From Arenicella sp. (GTDB lineage: Bacteria; Pseudomonadota; Gammaproteobacteria; Arenicellales; Arenicellaceae), in assembly GCA_023301745.1 (NCBI GenBank), contig JALZVW010000066.1, positions 1 to 42,286 of the forward strand: a stretch of DNA of 42,286 nt. Direction: 5' to 3'. The position numbers and the translations under genes were made by a program. The notes beneath the pieces are model-generated. The model ran no database searches, was not told the origin of the DNA, and was given only the letters and a program-made list of their open reading frames with translations. Of the stretch, positions 31,747 to 39,720 are shown one piece after another. Numbering within the stretch: position 1 is the stretch's first letter; every line of letters starts with the position of its first letter.

Positions 31747-33003
31747 ATGTCTTTTTTCGAATACATTAATGGCGAACTTTACGCCGAGCAAACATCTCTT
31801 TCTTCTATCGCCACAGAGCATGGCACCCCTTGTTATGTCTATTCACGCGCAGCGATTGAGACCCAGTGGAAATCATTAAATGAGGCTTTTGGCGACCACC
31901 CTCATACGATCTGCTATGCGGTCAAGGCCAACAGCAACATAGCGGTCCTGAATATTCTTGCGCGCTTAGGTTCGGGTTTTGACATTGTCTCTGAAGGCGA
32001 GCTACGTCGTGTGTTAAAAGCGGGTGGCGATCCAAATAAAGTGGTTTTCTCTGGTGTTGCAAAATCGAAAAATGAGTTGGCGTTTGCATTGCAGAACAAC
32101 GTTCGAAGTATCAACATCGAATCGGTTGCCGAATTAGAACGTGTTCAAGAGGTGGCGGCATCGCTAAATACCACGGCATCAATTGCCTTTAGGGTTAACC
32201 CAAATGTCGATCCTGAAACGCACCCATACATTTCAACGGGTATGGACAAAGCCAAATTTGGCGTAACAATGGAAGCCGCATTCGAAGCCTACAAGCGTGC
32301 AGACCTACTACCGAACATTGAAGTGCATGGTATTGCGTGTCACATCGGCTCACAGATCACCAAAACAAGCCCATTTTCAGACGCCCTAGAAATAGTCTTG
32401 AGCATGGTCAAACGCTTAGCGACACAAGGCATTGAAATTAAACAGTTAGACCTTGGCGGCGGCCTTGGCATCGACTATCAGGGCGAAGTTCCGCCCAGTG
32501 CTGACGACTATGTGCAAAGTATGATCCAAGGTATAAAAGCACACGGCATCGATCTACCAATCGCAATTGAGCCTGGCCGTTATATCGCTGGAAACTCAGG
32601 CGTGATGCTCACCCAAATTGAATTTTTAAAGCACAACACCAGTAAGAACTTCGCCATCGTAGACGCCGGCATGAATGATTTGCTTCGCCCAGCGCTATAC
32701 CAAGCGTTTCACAACATTAAACCCATTAAGGAAAAACCAACTGAAGAAGCAAAGGTCTTCGACGTTGTAGGGCCAGTTTGTGAATCCGCTTGCGTATTAG
32801 GCTACGACCGCACTCTGGCGGTTAAGCCGGGTGACTTATTAGCCGTATTATCGGCCGGTGCTTACAGTTTTGTAATGGCCAACAACTATAACTCACGCAA
32901 CCGACCTCCTGAAATAATGGTAGACGGCACGCAAGCCCACGTTATTCGCAAGCGAGAAAGCTTCGAACAGCTGATCGCTGGCGAGACGCAGTTACCCGAA
33001 TAA
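31747..33003 (+). CDS. lysA: Diaminopimelate decarboxylase
   Basis: A 418-residue fold-type III PLP enzyme. The PLP lysine is K60 in C-Y-A-V-K-A-N-S-N. H-I-G-S-Q-I, the glycine-rich L-G-G-G-L-G-I and E-P-G-R-Y bind the cofactor phosphate, and C-E-S-A in the C-terminal barrel supplies the active-site cysteine from the partner subunit. It converts meso-diaminopimelate to lysine. It lies 92 bases after lptM and is probably transcribed with argH and lptM. dapF, which usually follows, is about 23 kb away. Confidence 0.96.
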   Translation: MSFFEYINGELYAEQTSLSSIATEHGTPCYVYSRAAIETQWKSLNEAFGDHPHTICYAVKANSNIAVLNILARLGSGFDIVSEGELRRVLKAGGDPNKVVFSGVAKSKNELAFALQNNVRSINIESVAELERVQEVAASLNTTASIAFRVNPNVDPETHPYISTGMDKAKFGVTMEAAFEAYKRADLLPNIEVHGIACHIGSQITKTSPFSDALEIVLSMVKRLATQGIEIKQLDLGGGLGIDYQGEVPPSADDYVQSMIQGIKAHGIDLPIAIEPGRYIAGNSGVMLTQIEFLKHNTSKNFAIVDAGMNDLLRPALYQAFHNIKPIKEKPTEEAKVFDVVGPVCESACVLGYDRTLAVKPGDLLAVLSAGAYSFVMANNYNSRNRPPEIMVDGTQAHVIRKRESFEQLIAGETQLPE

Positions 33004-33051
33004 ACACCATGCAGGCTGGCATTTTTTGCCAAAATACGTTATTGATATTGA

Positions 33052-33519
33052 ATGAAAATGACTATTCTAAAAAGATTCCTGATGACACTCATGGTGCTAG
33101 CTGCGTCGAACACATATGCGGCTAAGCTCTATAAGTGGGTTGACTCAAATGGCACTATTTCATATCAAGATCAGCCACCGCCGAAGAACGCTAAGATTCT
33201 GAGCGAACAAACGGTTAAATCTAGTGTTAGCGACGACATAAACAAAAACACTGACTTGCCTAAGGTGCTTATCTACACTGTCACTGGCTGCGAAGCATGT
33301 GAGAAAATGATCAGTATGTTGAACCAGTCAAAAGTGCCGCATATTCAGCTGCCACTTGAAGATGATCGAAAAGCTCAAAAACGTATCTTGCAACACGTTA
33401 GCAGCATCGTTGTACCAACAATATTTGTTGACGATGAGTTAATTCAAGGTCGCACGCCAGACCAAGTGCGGAAAATGCTCAAGACGGCTGGATTTGAGGT
33501 CGCTGAGGAAGGCTCTTAA
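33052..33519 (+). CDS. Exported DUF4124-glutaredoxin fusion protein
   Basis: A 155-residue protein with an N-terminal signal peptide (1-23, cleavage after T-Y-A-A). A DUF4124 segment follows, K-L-Y-K-W-V-D-S-N-G-T-I-S-Y-Q-D-Q-P-P-P at 25-44. A glutaredoxin-like domain covers 70-150, with the redox motif C80-E-A-C83 in T-G-C-E-A-C-E-K-M and a cis-proline at P122 in V-V-P-T-I-F-V. It should be a periplasmic thiol-disulfide protein. The partner or substrate is unknown. It sits alone between lysA and the exonuclease gene. Confidence 0.83.
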   Translation: MKMTILKRFLMTLMVLAASNTYAAKLYKWVDSNGTISYQDQPPPKNAKILSEQTVKSSVSDDINKNTDLPKVLIYTVTGCEACEKMISMLNQSKVPHIQLPLEDDRKAQKRILQHVSSIVVPTIFVDDELIQGRTPDQVRKMLKTAGFEVAEEGS

Positions 33520-33621
33520 AACGACGACTACTTCACACACCCTTGGTTTAAAACCCTAACTCTTGGCAGCGTATGCCAGCAAATCTAACTCTCGCCGTTA
33601 CAACTTGGCCGTACTGATTAA

Positions 33622-34404
33622 ATGAAAATTGCTTCCTGGAATGTTAATTCTCTGCGCGTTCGTGTGGAGCATGTAAGTGACTGGCTAACCGCCAATCAAC
33701 CTGACTTATTGTGCCTACAAGAATTAAAAATGGTTGATGCCGACTTCCCTGACGAAGTGTTTACTGAACTCGGCTATTACAGCGCCTTTACTGGCCAAAA
33801 GACCTACAACGGCGTTGCGATTTTAAGCAAAAAACCGCTCGCTAATGTGGTGACCGACCTGCCGGGCTTCGAAGACCCTATGCGCCGCTACATCGCTGGC
33901 GATTATCCGCTTAGCGATGGCAAAACACTTAGAATCGTTAATGTCTATGTTCCAAATGGACAAGCATTAGACTCAGACAAATTTGTTTATAAACGCGCGT
34001 GGTTTGCAAAGCTTCAAAAAGCAATGCGTCACTCACTTAGCGAAAATCGCAACACGGTATTGGTCGGCGATTTCAATATTACTCCGAGCGATTTGGATGT
34101 GCACGACCCAAAAAAATGGTCGGGCAGCATTCACTGCAGTGATATAGAACGGCTGATGTTACAAAAACTAATGAGCGAAGGACTGTATGACACATACCGT
34201 CATTTCAACAAAGATGGTGATCAGTTTTCATGGTGGGATTACCGAGGAGCCGGCTACCGAGCGAATGAAGGTCTACGTATAGATTTGGTATTAAGCTCAT
34301 CAGACATGCTTGACCGCGCCACAGCAAGCTCAATTGATGAAGCTCCTAGAAAGCTCGAGCGCCCATCGGACCACACGCCGGCAATTGCTGAATACAGCAT
34401 CTAA
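33622..34404 (+). CDS. xthA: Exodeoxyribonuclease III family AP endonuclease
   Basis: A 260-residue member of the exonuclease III / AP endonuclease family. The metal-binding N7 lies in S-W-N-V-N-S-L-R and E34 in L-Q-E-L-K. Further conserved blocks are N-V-Y-V-P-N-G, V-G-D-F-N-I-T-P and the C-terminal S-D-H-T-P, with H251 as catalytic base. It nicks DNA at abasic sites and trims 3' ends in base-excision repair, in line with mutM and the UDG-like gene elsewhere in the window. Whether it is the strict XthA orthologue or a paralogue (ExoA-like) cannot be settled here. Confidence 0.88.
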   Translation: MKIASWNVNSLRVRVEHVSDWLTANQPDLLCLQELKMVDADFPDEVFTELGYYSAFTGQKTYNGVAILSKKPLANVVTDLPGFEDPMRRYIAGDYPLSDGKTLRIVNVYVPNGQALDSDKFVYKRAWFAKLQKAMRHSLSENRNTVLVGDFNITPSDLDVHDPKKWSGSIHCSDIERLMLQKLMSEGLYDTYRHFNKDGDQFSWWDYRGAGYRANEGLRIDLVLSSSDMLDRATASSIDEAPRKLERPSDHTPAIAEYSI

Positions 34405-34522
34405 AAATTATCCTAAAATAGACTGCTTAATGCTGTGCCCCACTATTTTGCCAACATCCCGCTTGGCTTCTCTATACTCTCGATGGTTAAGGCACACAAT
34501 TTCTCAGCGCTAACAGATGATT

Positions 34523-34548
34523 AAAAATTGAGCCGTCGATCGGTTCAA
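34523..34548 (-). terminator. Candidate terminator of the secreted hydrolase gene
   Basis: On the minus strand TTGAACCG, a 5-base loop and CGGCTCAA form an 8-base stem with one A-C mismatch, followed by TTTTTAAT. It lies 26 bases beyond the stop of the gene at 34574. Confidence 0.45.
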
Positions 34549-34573
34549 CAAAGCTCGCTTTAGAGTTGGTTTT

Positions 34574-36478
34574 TTATAAACAAATCACGGCCAAAGAGTC
34601 GTTTTGAGTTTTAATTGGCACACATACACTTTCGTTACTTGATTCTTCAATGGGCCTGCGGACAAAAACCACCCATTCATTGCCAATGTCGTTTGGAGGA
34701 TTACCGAGAGATACCGAATCACCAGCGACTACCTCAATGACACTCCCGGCTTGCAGGCTTCCGCCGCTGCGTGGGTTGTACCAACGCACGTCATAATCAC
34801 CAGAGCCGCTTAAATCAATGCTAGGTGATCCGCCATCTGGCAAATAAACCACATACACATCGCCTTCTTCAGCTAGCGCAAAGCCGCGGTCAGTAAGATC
34901 ATCAGCATCACTCATGCGCCAATACGGTATCTCATTATCAATAAAAAAATCATGTGCGTGATCTAAGGCCTGCCAATAATCAGAATACAATCGATAGTCT
35001 TGTACGCTTAAATCGCCACCACCGCCGATGAAAAGCCCAACGCCTGCTCCGCCAAGCATAAAAGTATTCCAAACTGCGTCTTCTCGAAATACATCAAGAT
35101 CAGGGAATCGGCTGGGGGTAAACGGCTCATCTAAAGCAATCACCCATTTTTTCGGTGGTGTGGCCGCTGCAGAATCTACGATAAGCGCTTTCATTCGGTC
35201 TCGGATATTTGCCGATTGATTATTGTTTATTGAAGATGATTGAAATGAGGCGCCCGTGTAAGATGAACTTCCTTGGGCAATCAGCTGCTCGTGAATTTGC
35301 ACGCTGGGGTTATTATGTACAACGATATGATCTGCGTATGGGTTGATGTCGTCCAAATACTCGGCAAAAGCAATGCGCTGATCCGTCGTATTCGGGTCAC
35401 CAAAATCATTACTATTATTGCTTCGCCAGCCGTTCTCTTCGCCAATATTCCAGGTAATTGCATTTAAATAACCAAAACGCGCGACCATCTCCCGATAATA
35501 CAATTTTCGTGTGTCAGCAAAAGGAATGCCACCACTCAAGCCAGCATTCGATTCAAACCAATTCTCGTTCTCGGTTTCATTGAGTACAAAATGCGCCATA
35601 ACACCTTTGCTCATCATGTGATCGAATACGATTTGCCATTGATCAAGCTTAGAGACATCGAAGATGTCCGGCTCATCATTGTTCACATAAGGATAAGCTT
35701 GCCTACCATCACCTTCAATGTTCATGGTTAAAAAATAGTTTTCATTGATGCCAATTTCTGACAGATAGTTAACCACGCCAACAATCTCTCTGCCTTGATT
35801 AGTTTTCCATTGGGGGTCGCCTGCATTCCAATCACCAGCATGATCTTGGTAATCTCGATTCGAATCGGTATTGTCAAAATCGTCATATTGTAAGAAGACT
35901 TCTGGTGAATTAGCCGCGACCTTCAGAAAGAACTCTTGATTAGTGAATTGGAGAAAGTGTTCACCTACGTACTGTAGTTTTCCTTTACCTCTAAAATCAA
36001 GGCCACTTTTATTTGTTTCGATAACATCAAATGAACCAGAGCTACCATCAAAGCTACTAGGCACTGAAGCGCCTGCGCTTTGGCTTAGATCAATCGCAAG
36101 ATCGCTCCCGGTTCTAAAAGAAACTTGATAGCTCCAGCTGCCGATTTCTTGCGGGTTAATGTGTGCTCGCCACTGATTTCCGTTAACGGCACTGGTTTGA
36201 GCCGCATTGCCATCGGCAGCAAAATAACCAGGCACCAAAAACGTCTGACCACTAGGGCTAGTGAATATGACATTTAAACGATAGTCATTAAATGTTTCGG
36301 CGGACTCTTCTAAAGAAGGCCCGTTCCAAGCAAGTGTCACTTTGTGATAGAGGCGAGGAGTGGCCGATATCGAGTCGGCCGGCGCCGCAAATGCGCTGGC
36401 TAAAACTCCTAAAAATACAGCGAGGACTAAATGAACATGCAGCACTCTAATACTGAATTTAATAAACTTTGGATTCAT
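34574..36478 (-). CDS. Secreted DUF5060-containing glycoside-hydrolase-like protein
   Basis: A 634-residue exported protein. A signal peptide ends near residue 32 (S-A-F-A-A-P-A). An immunoglobulin-like DUF5060 module spans 45-125 (L-A-W-N-G-P-S, N-P-Q-E-I-G-S-W-S-Y). A TIM-barrel-like catalytic region covers about 165-525, with N-I-G-E-E-N at 344-349 and L-D-E-P-F at 449-453 as the probable acid/base and nucleophile of a clan-A-type glycosidase. A C-terminal beta domain (530-610) resembles the putative collagen-binding domain of such enzymes. Cysteines C619 and C633 could make a short disulfide loop at the end. Polysaccharide degradation is likely, but the substrate is unknown. It is isolated, with no transporter or sugar-catabolic genes around it. 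Confidence 0.78.
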   Translation of the reverse strand: MNPKFIKFSIRVLHVHLVLAVFLGVLASAFAAPADSISATPRLYHKVTLAWNGPSLEESAETFNDYRLNVIFTSPSGQTFLVPGYFAADGNAAQTSAVNGNQWRAHINPQEIGSWSYQVSFRTGSDLAIDLSQSAGASVPSSFDGSSGSFDVIETNKSGLDFRGKGKLQYVGEHFLQFTNQEFFLKVAANSPEVFLQYDDFDNTDSNRDYQDHAGDWNAGDPQWKTNQGREIVGVVNYLSEIGINENYFLTMNIEGDGRQAYPYVNNDEPDIFDVSKLDQWQIVFDHMMSKGVMAHFVLNETENENWFESNAGLSGGIPFADTRKLYYREMVARFGYLNAITWNIGEENGWRSNNSNDFGDPNTTDQRIAFAEYLDDINPYADHIVVHNNPSVQIHEQLIAQGSSSYTGASFQSSSINNNQSANIRDRMKALIVDSAAATPPKKWVIALDEPFTPSRFPDLDVFREDAVWNTFMLGGAGVGLFIGGGGDLSVQDYRLYSDYWQALDHAHDFFIDNEIPYWRMSDADDLTDRGFALAEEGDVYVVYLPDGGSPSIDLSGSGDYDVRWYNPRSGGSLQAGSVIEVVAGDSVSLGNPPNDIGNEWVVFVRRPIEESSNESVCVPIKTQNDSLAVICL

Positions 36479-36561
36479 AGCAACTCGGTATCAACGAATC
36501 ATTAATTGATACGTTTTAGGTTTGAGGTATTTGGATTGTACACTTGGGTGGGAACCAAGAT

Positions 36562-36575
36562 TTGTTTAGAAACAA
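36562..36575 (-). promoter_or_regulatory. Palindrome upstream of the secreted hydrolase gene
   Basis: TTGTTT, AG, AAACAA is a perfect 6+6 palindrome, 84 bases before the hydrolase ATG. It lies in the 258-base gap that also follows nasA. A second, shorter dyad, CTTGG/CCAAG (36543-36547 and 36555-36559), is next to it. Both would suit a transcription-factor site. I see nothing else assignable in the gap. Confidence 0.35.
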
Positions 36576-36736
36576 TATGGTAATTTTGTGTAAATAGGCA
36601 CTCACACATAGAACCATATCACTAAGAAGTCATTTCAACTCAGCGCCTCACTAGATTACCGCGGCCACGCTAAAATGAGACTGACCGCAGATCAAACCTC
36701 TCATTCACATGCATGCGCTTTAAGCGGGTTAATGAC

Positions 36737-39367
36737 TCAATTTGTCGCCGTCGATGAGTTTTGCAATAGCCTAGCCAGCTCAGGCTTGCAACTCCCACAC
36801 TTGGAGCCACAGCCTAGTGACAAACCAAGCGCTTCGAGACTGAGACATCCTTCGTCCATTTTGCTCTTGATCGTTTTCTCTGATACAGCAAAGCAACTAC
36901 ATATCTGCTGATCCTGCTCACCATTTTCCGAGCGTAACAAGTGAGAGAGAGTCTGGCAGTCATCGGAATCAAAAGCCGATGACAACCAAGAGAAGCTTGG
37001 CAACGCTTCTACTGTTGACTGGCTATAGACTAACAACTCAATAGAGTCTTGCGCTACAGCCAGCAGTGTTTGCGCACCGCTAATAGCATCGGAATATTGA
37101 GTGAAATGCACCCCCGACTCCAATTCAGACTCACTCCATTGTCGCCAATTAATAGCGCCATTAGTGCCCAATAGAGTTATGTAACCGCGTTTGGTTTTGG
37201 TTTGGGCCCAGTACTCGAAATTTCCTTTTTTAATCGCGTGTATTGAAGCAACTCTCGCCCAGTTGTCACAGCCAAAAAGATCAAGGTCGACCTTAGACGC
37301 TTTAAATTCCGGCTGCCCAGATACAGGATCAACGTCAGAGCTAATAACAGATGTAATCACCGAGCTAGTAGCAAATCGTTCACTCCAATGAATCGCACAG
37401 AACAACTCGCCAGGCTTCACATCGTCGCACAATTTCGCTGCGCCAATAAAATCGCCATACTCGTTTGAAAGTCGCACCAGCTGGTTCGACTTTATGTGAT
37501 TAGCATCGGCATCAACGTAATTAATTTGCACAATAGGCAAGTCATCGTGTGCCGTCAACGAAGGGGCTTGACCCGTCCGAGTCATGGTATGCCACTGATC
37601 ACGTAAGCGCCCAGTATTTAAAGTAAAACCGCTTTCGTCAGACACGCCCTTGGCTAACACCGCATCGTTGAAAATAAATTTAGCGCGTTTGTTCGGGGTG
37701 AAAAATTCACCGCCTTCGAACATACGCTTGCGCCCGTTTGGGTAATCACTATTGATGGGCCATTGAAGCGGGCTTAATGCATCATACTCACATTTATCGA
37801 TACCACTTAAACCACTAATATCGAACGCTCTTGAACCGCTGTTTTCAAATCCGGATAATTTACAATGCTCAATAAAAACTTGGTGAGCGTTGTCATAATT
37901 AAAATGCCGTTCAAAACCAAGCTTCTTCGCCACTTGGCTTAGCGCCCACCAATCTGGTTTTGCCTGCCCAGGTGGGTCTCGAAATTTTCGTTGGCGACTA
38001 ATTCGCCGCTCTGAATTGGTTACCGTGCCATTTTTCTCACTCCACTCTTCAGCCGGCAATAATATGTCCGCATAGGTACTTGTATCGGTACGCGTGACAT
38101 CAGACACGATAACGGTTGGGCATAAGGCCAATGCTTCTCGCACCTTGTTCGAATTAGGCAGGCTTACGGCTGGATTAGTCGCTAACACCCAGAGCACTTT
38201 AATTCGGCCATCAGAGATCGCATCGAATAAATCGACCGCCTTTAAACCAGCTTCGCTCGCAATGTATGGAGACTGCCAGAAACGTTGAACTCGATCGCAA
38301 TCCTCGTCATTGAATTCCATATGAGCGGCAAGCTGGTTAGACAGCCCCCCCACTTCGCGCCCCCCCATCGCATTGGGTTGGCCGGTAATCGAAAACGGCC
38401 CAGCGCCTTCATAGCCGATTTTACCAGTCGCTAAATGACAATTGATAATTGCGTTACATTTATCTGTGCCGCTAAGCGATTGATTGATTCCTTGAGAATA
38501 GAAGCTTACGACCTTTTTGGTTTCAGCAAACCATTCGAAAAACTTAAGCACCTCAGATTGCCCCAAGGAAACTCGTTCGGCAACGGTAGATAGATCAAAT
38601 TTATTGACCGCTAAGCCAGCTTCATCAAAACCATCAGTATGATCTTTTATATAAACTTCGTCAGTCGAGCCGGTCTCAACTAAATATTTAAGCAAACCCT
38701 GAAACAAAAAATTATCTGAACTGGGCTTAATCGCTAAATGCAGATCAGCGATGTCACAGCTTGCAGTCTTACGAGGGTCAATCAAAACGATTTTTGTATT
38801 CGGCTTAGCGTGCTTGGCCGCGGCCATTCGCTGATACAAAACAGGGTGGGTCCACGCCGCATTCGAACCAATTAAAATGATTAGCTCGGCGGCATCAATA
38901 TCTTCGTAGGAACACGGCACCGTATCAGAGCCGAACGAGCGTTTGTAGGCAGCCACGGCCGACGCCATACAAAGTCGTGAATTGGTATCAACATTTGCCG
39001 TACCAACAAACCCCTTCATCAACTTATTAGCGACATAATAATCTTCAGTCAGCAATTGCCCTGACAAATAGAAGGCAACACTGCCACGACCATGCTCCTC
39101 AATGCTCGACGAAATCTTATCGGCAATAGCACTCGTTGCATGATCCCATGTAACGAGTTCACCATTGACCTCAGGATGAGTTAAGCGCTGAGCTTGGCTA
39201 GCAGTCGTTAACGTTTCACCTAGAGCACTACCTTTACTGCACAAACGCCCTAAATTAGCGGGGTGTTCAGCATCACCCAACACTAAAATATTGGAGGGCT
39301 TATCAGTATTGATACTGACCCCACAACCCACACCACAGTATGGGCAAGTGCTTTTTACATTTTGCAC
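36737..39367 (-). CDS. nasA: Assimilatory nitrate reductase catalytic subunit (NasA)
   Basis: 876 residues from a GTG at 39367, preceded by GGTAGG 7 bases upstream; a TTG five codons earlier is possible. C8, C11, C15 (C-P-Y-C-G-V-G-C-G-V) and C43 bind the N-terminal [4Fe-4S]. The molybdopterin-guanine-dinucleotide domains follow, with S-N-A-A-W-T-H-P-V and G-Q-P-N-A-M-G-G-R-E-V-G-G-L blocks. The last 55 residues are a BFD-like [2Fe-2S] module, with C823-x-C825 and cysteines 853, 857 and 860. It reduces nitrate to nitrite in the cytosol. It follows nirD by 18 bases, and no separate electron-transfer subunit is seen. Confidence 0.93.
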   Translation of the reverse strand: MQNVKSTCPYCGVGCGVSINTDKPSNILVLGDAEHPANLGRLCSKGSALGETLTTASQAQRLTHPEVNGELVTWDHATSAIADKISSSIEEHGRGSVAFYLSGQLLTEDYYVANKLMKGFVGTANVDTNSRLCMASAVAAYKRSFGSDTVPCSYEDIDAAELIILIGSNAAWTHPVLYQRMAAAKHAKPNTKIVLIDPRKTASCDIADLHLAIKPSSDNFLFQGLLKYLVETGSTDEVYIKDHTDGFDEAGLAVNKFDLSTVAERVSLGQSEVLKFFEWFAETKKVVSFYSQGINQSLSGTDKCNAIINCHLATGKIGYEGAGPFSITGQPNAMGGREVGGLSNQLAAHMEFNDEDCDRVQRFWQSPYIASEAGLKAVDLFDAISDGRIKVLWVLATNPAVSLPNSNKVREALALCPTVIVSDVTRTDTSTYADILLPAEEWSEKNGTVTNSERRISRQRKFRDPPGQAKPDWWALSQVAKKLGFERHFNYDNAHQVFIEHCKLSGFENSGSRAFDISGLSGIDKCEYDALSPLQWPINSDYPNGRKRMFEGGEFFTPNKRAKFIFNDAVLAKGVSDESGFTLNTGRLRDQWHTMTRTGQAPSLTAHDDLPIVQINYVDADANHIKSNQLVRLSNEYGDFIGAAKLCDDVKPGELFCAIHWSERFATSSVITSVISSDVDPVSGQPEFKASKVDLDLFGCDNWARVASIHAIKKGNFEYWAQTKTKRGYITLLGTNGAINWRQWSESELESGVHFTQYSDAISGAQTLLAVAQDSIELLVYSQSTVEALPSFSWLSSAFDSDDCQTLSHLLRSENGEQDQQICSCFAVSEKTIKSKMDEGCLSLEALGLSLGCGSKCGSCKPELARLLQNSSTATN

Positions 39368-39385
39368 GACTATGCCTACCAATGC

Positions 39386-39718
39386 CTAAGCCGCTAGCAT
39401 CACATTTTGCCCATCAATGACAACCTTAAAAACTGGCACACTGGCATCTTCTTCTAAGCATTTACCGCTAATCAATGAAAAGTGTTGCTTATACAAAGGC
39501 GATGCGACAACCAGCTCATCACCTATATTTCCTAGAATGCCTCTGGACATTACATTGGCTTGACCAAGTGGGTCCCAATTGCCTAACGCAAATATTTTCT
39601 GCTCCGAGTCAGGAAGATAGTAAATAGCCACTTGCTGCTCTTGGCCATTAATAGTCAGCAGCGCGCAAATGCCGGAGTTCTTAGCCAGATCACTTACAGT
39701 GCAAATTGTTGTCGCCAT
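39386..39718 (-). CDS. nirD: Nitrite reductase small subunit (NirD)
   Basis: A 110-residue Rieske-fold protein of normal NirD length. It keeps the family stretches around F-A-L-G-N-W-D-P and S-R-G-I-L-G-N-I-G-D and the strand S-P-L-Y-K-Q-H-F. The C-x-H pairs that hold a Rieske cluster are missing, as is usual for NirD. It forms the NADH-dependent siroheme nitrite reductase with NirB, starting 2 bases after nirB ends. Confidence 0.92.
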   Translation of the reverse strand: MATTICTVSDLAKNSGICALLTINGQEQQVAIYYLPDSEQKIFALGNWDPLGQANVMSRGILGNIGDELVVASPLYKQHFSLISGKCLEEDASVPVFKVVIDGQNVMLAA

Positions 39719-39720
39719 GT

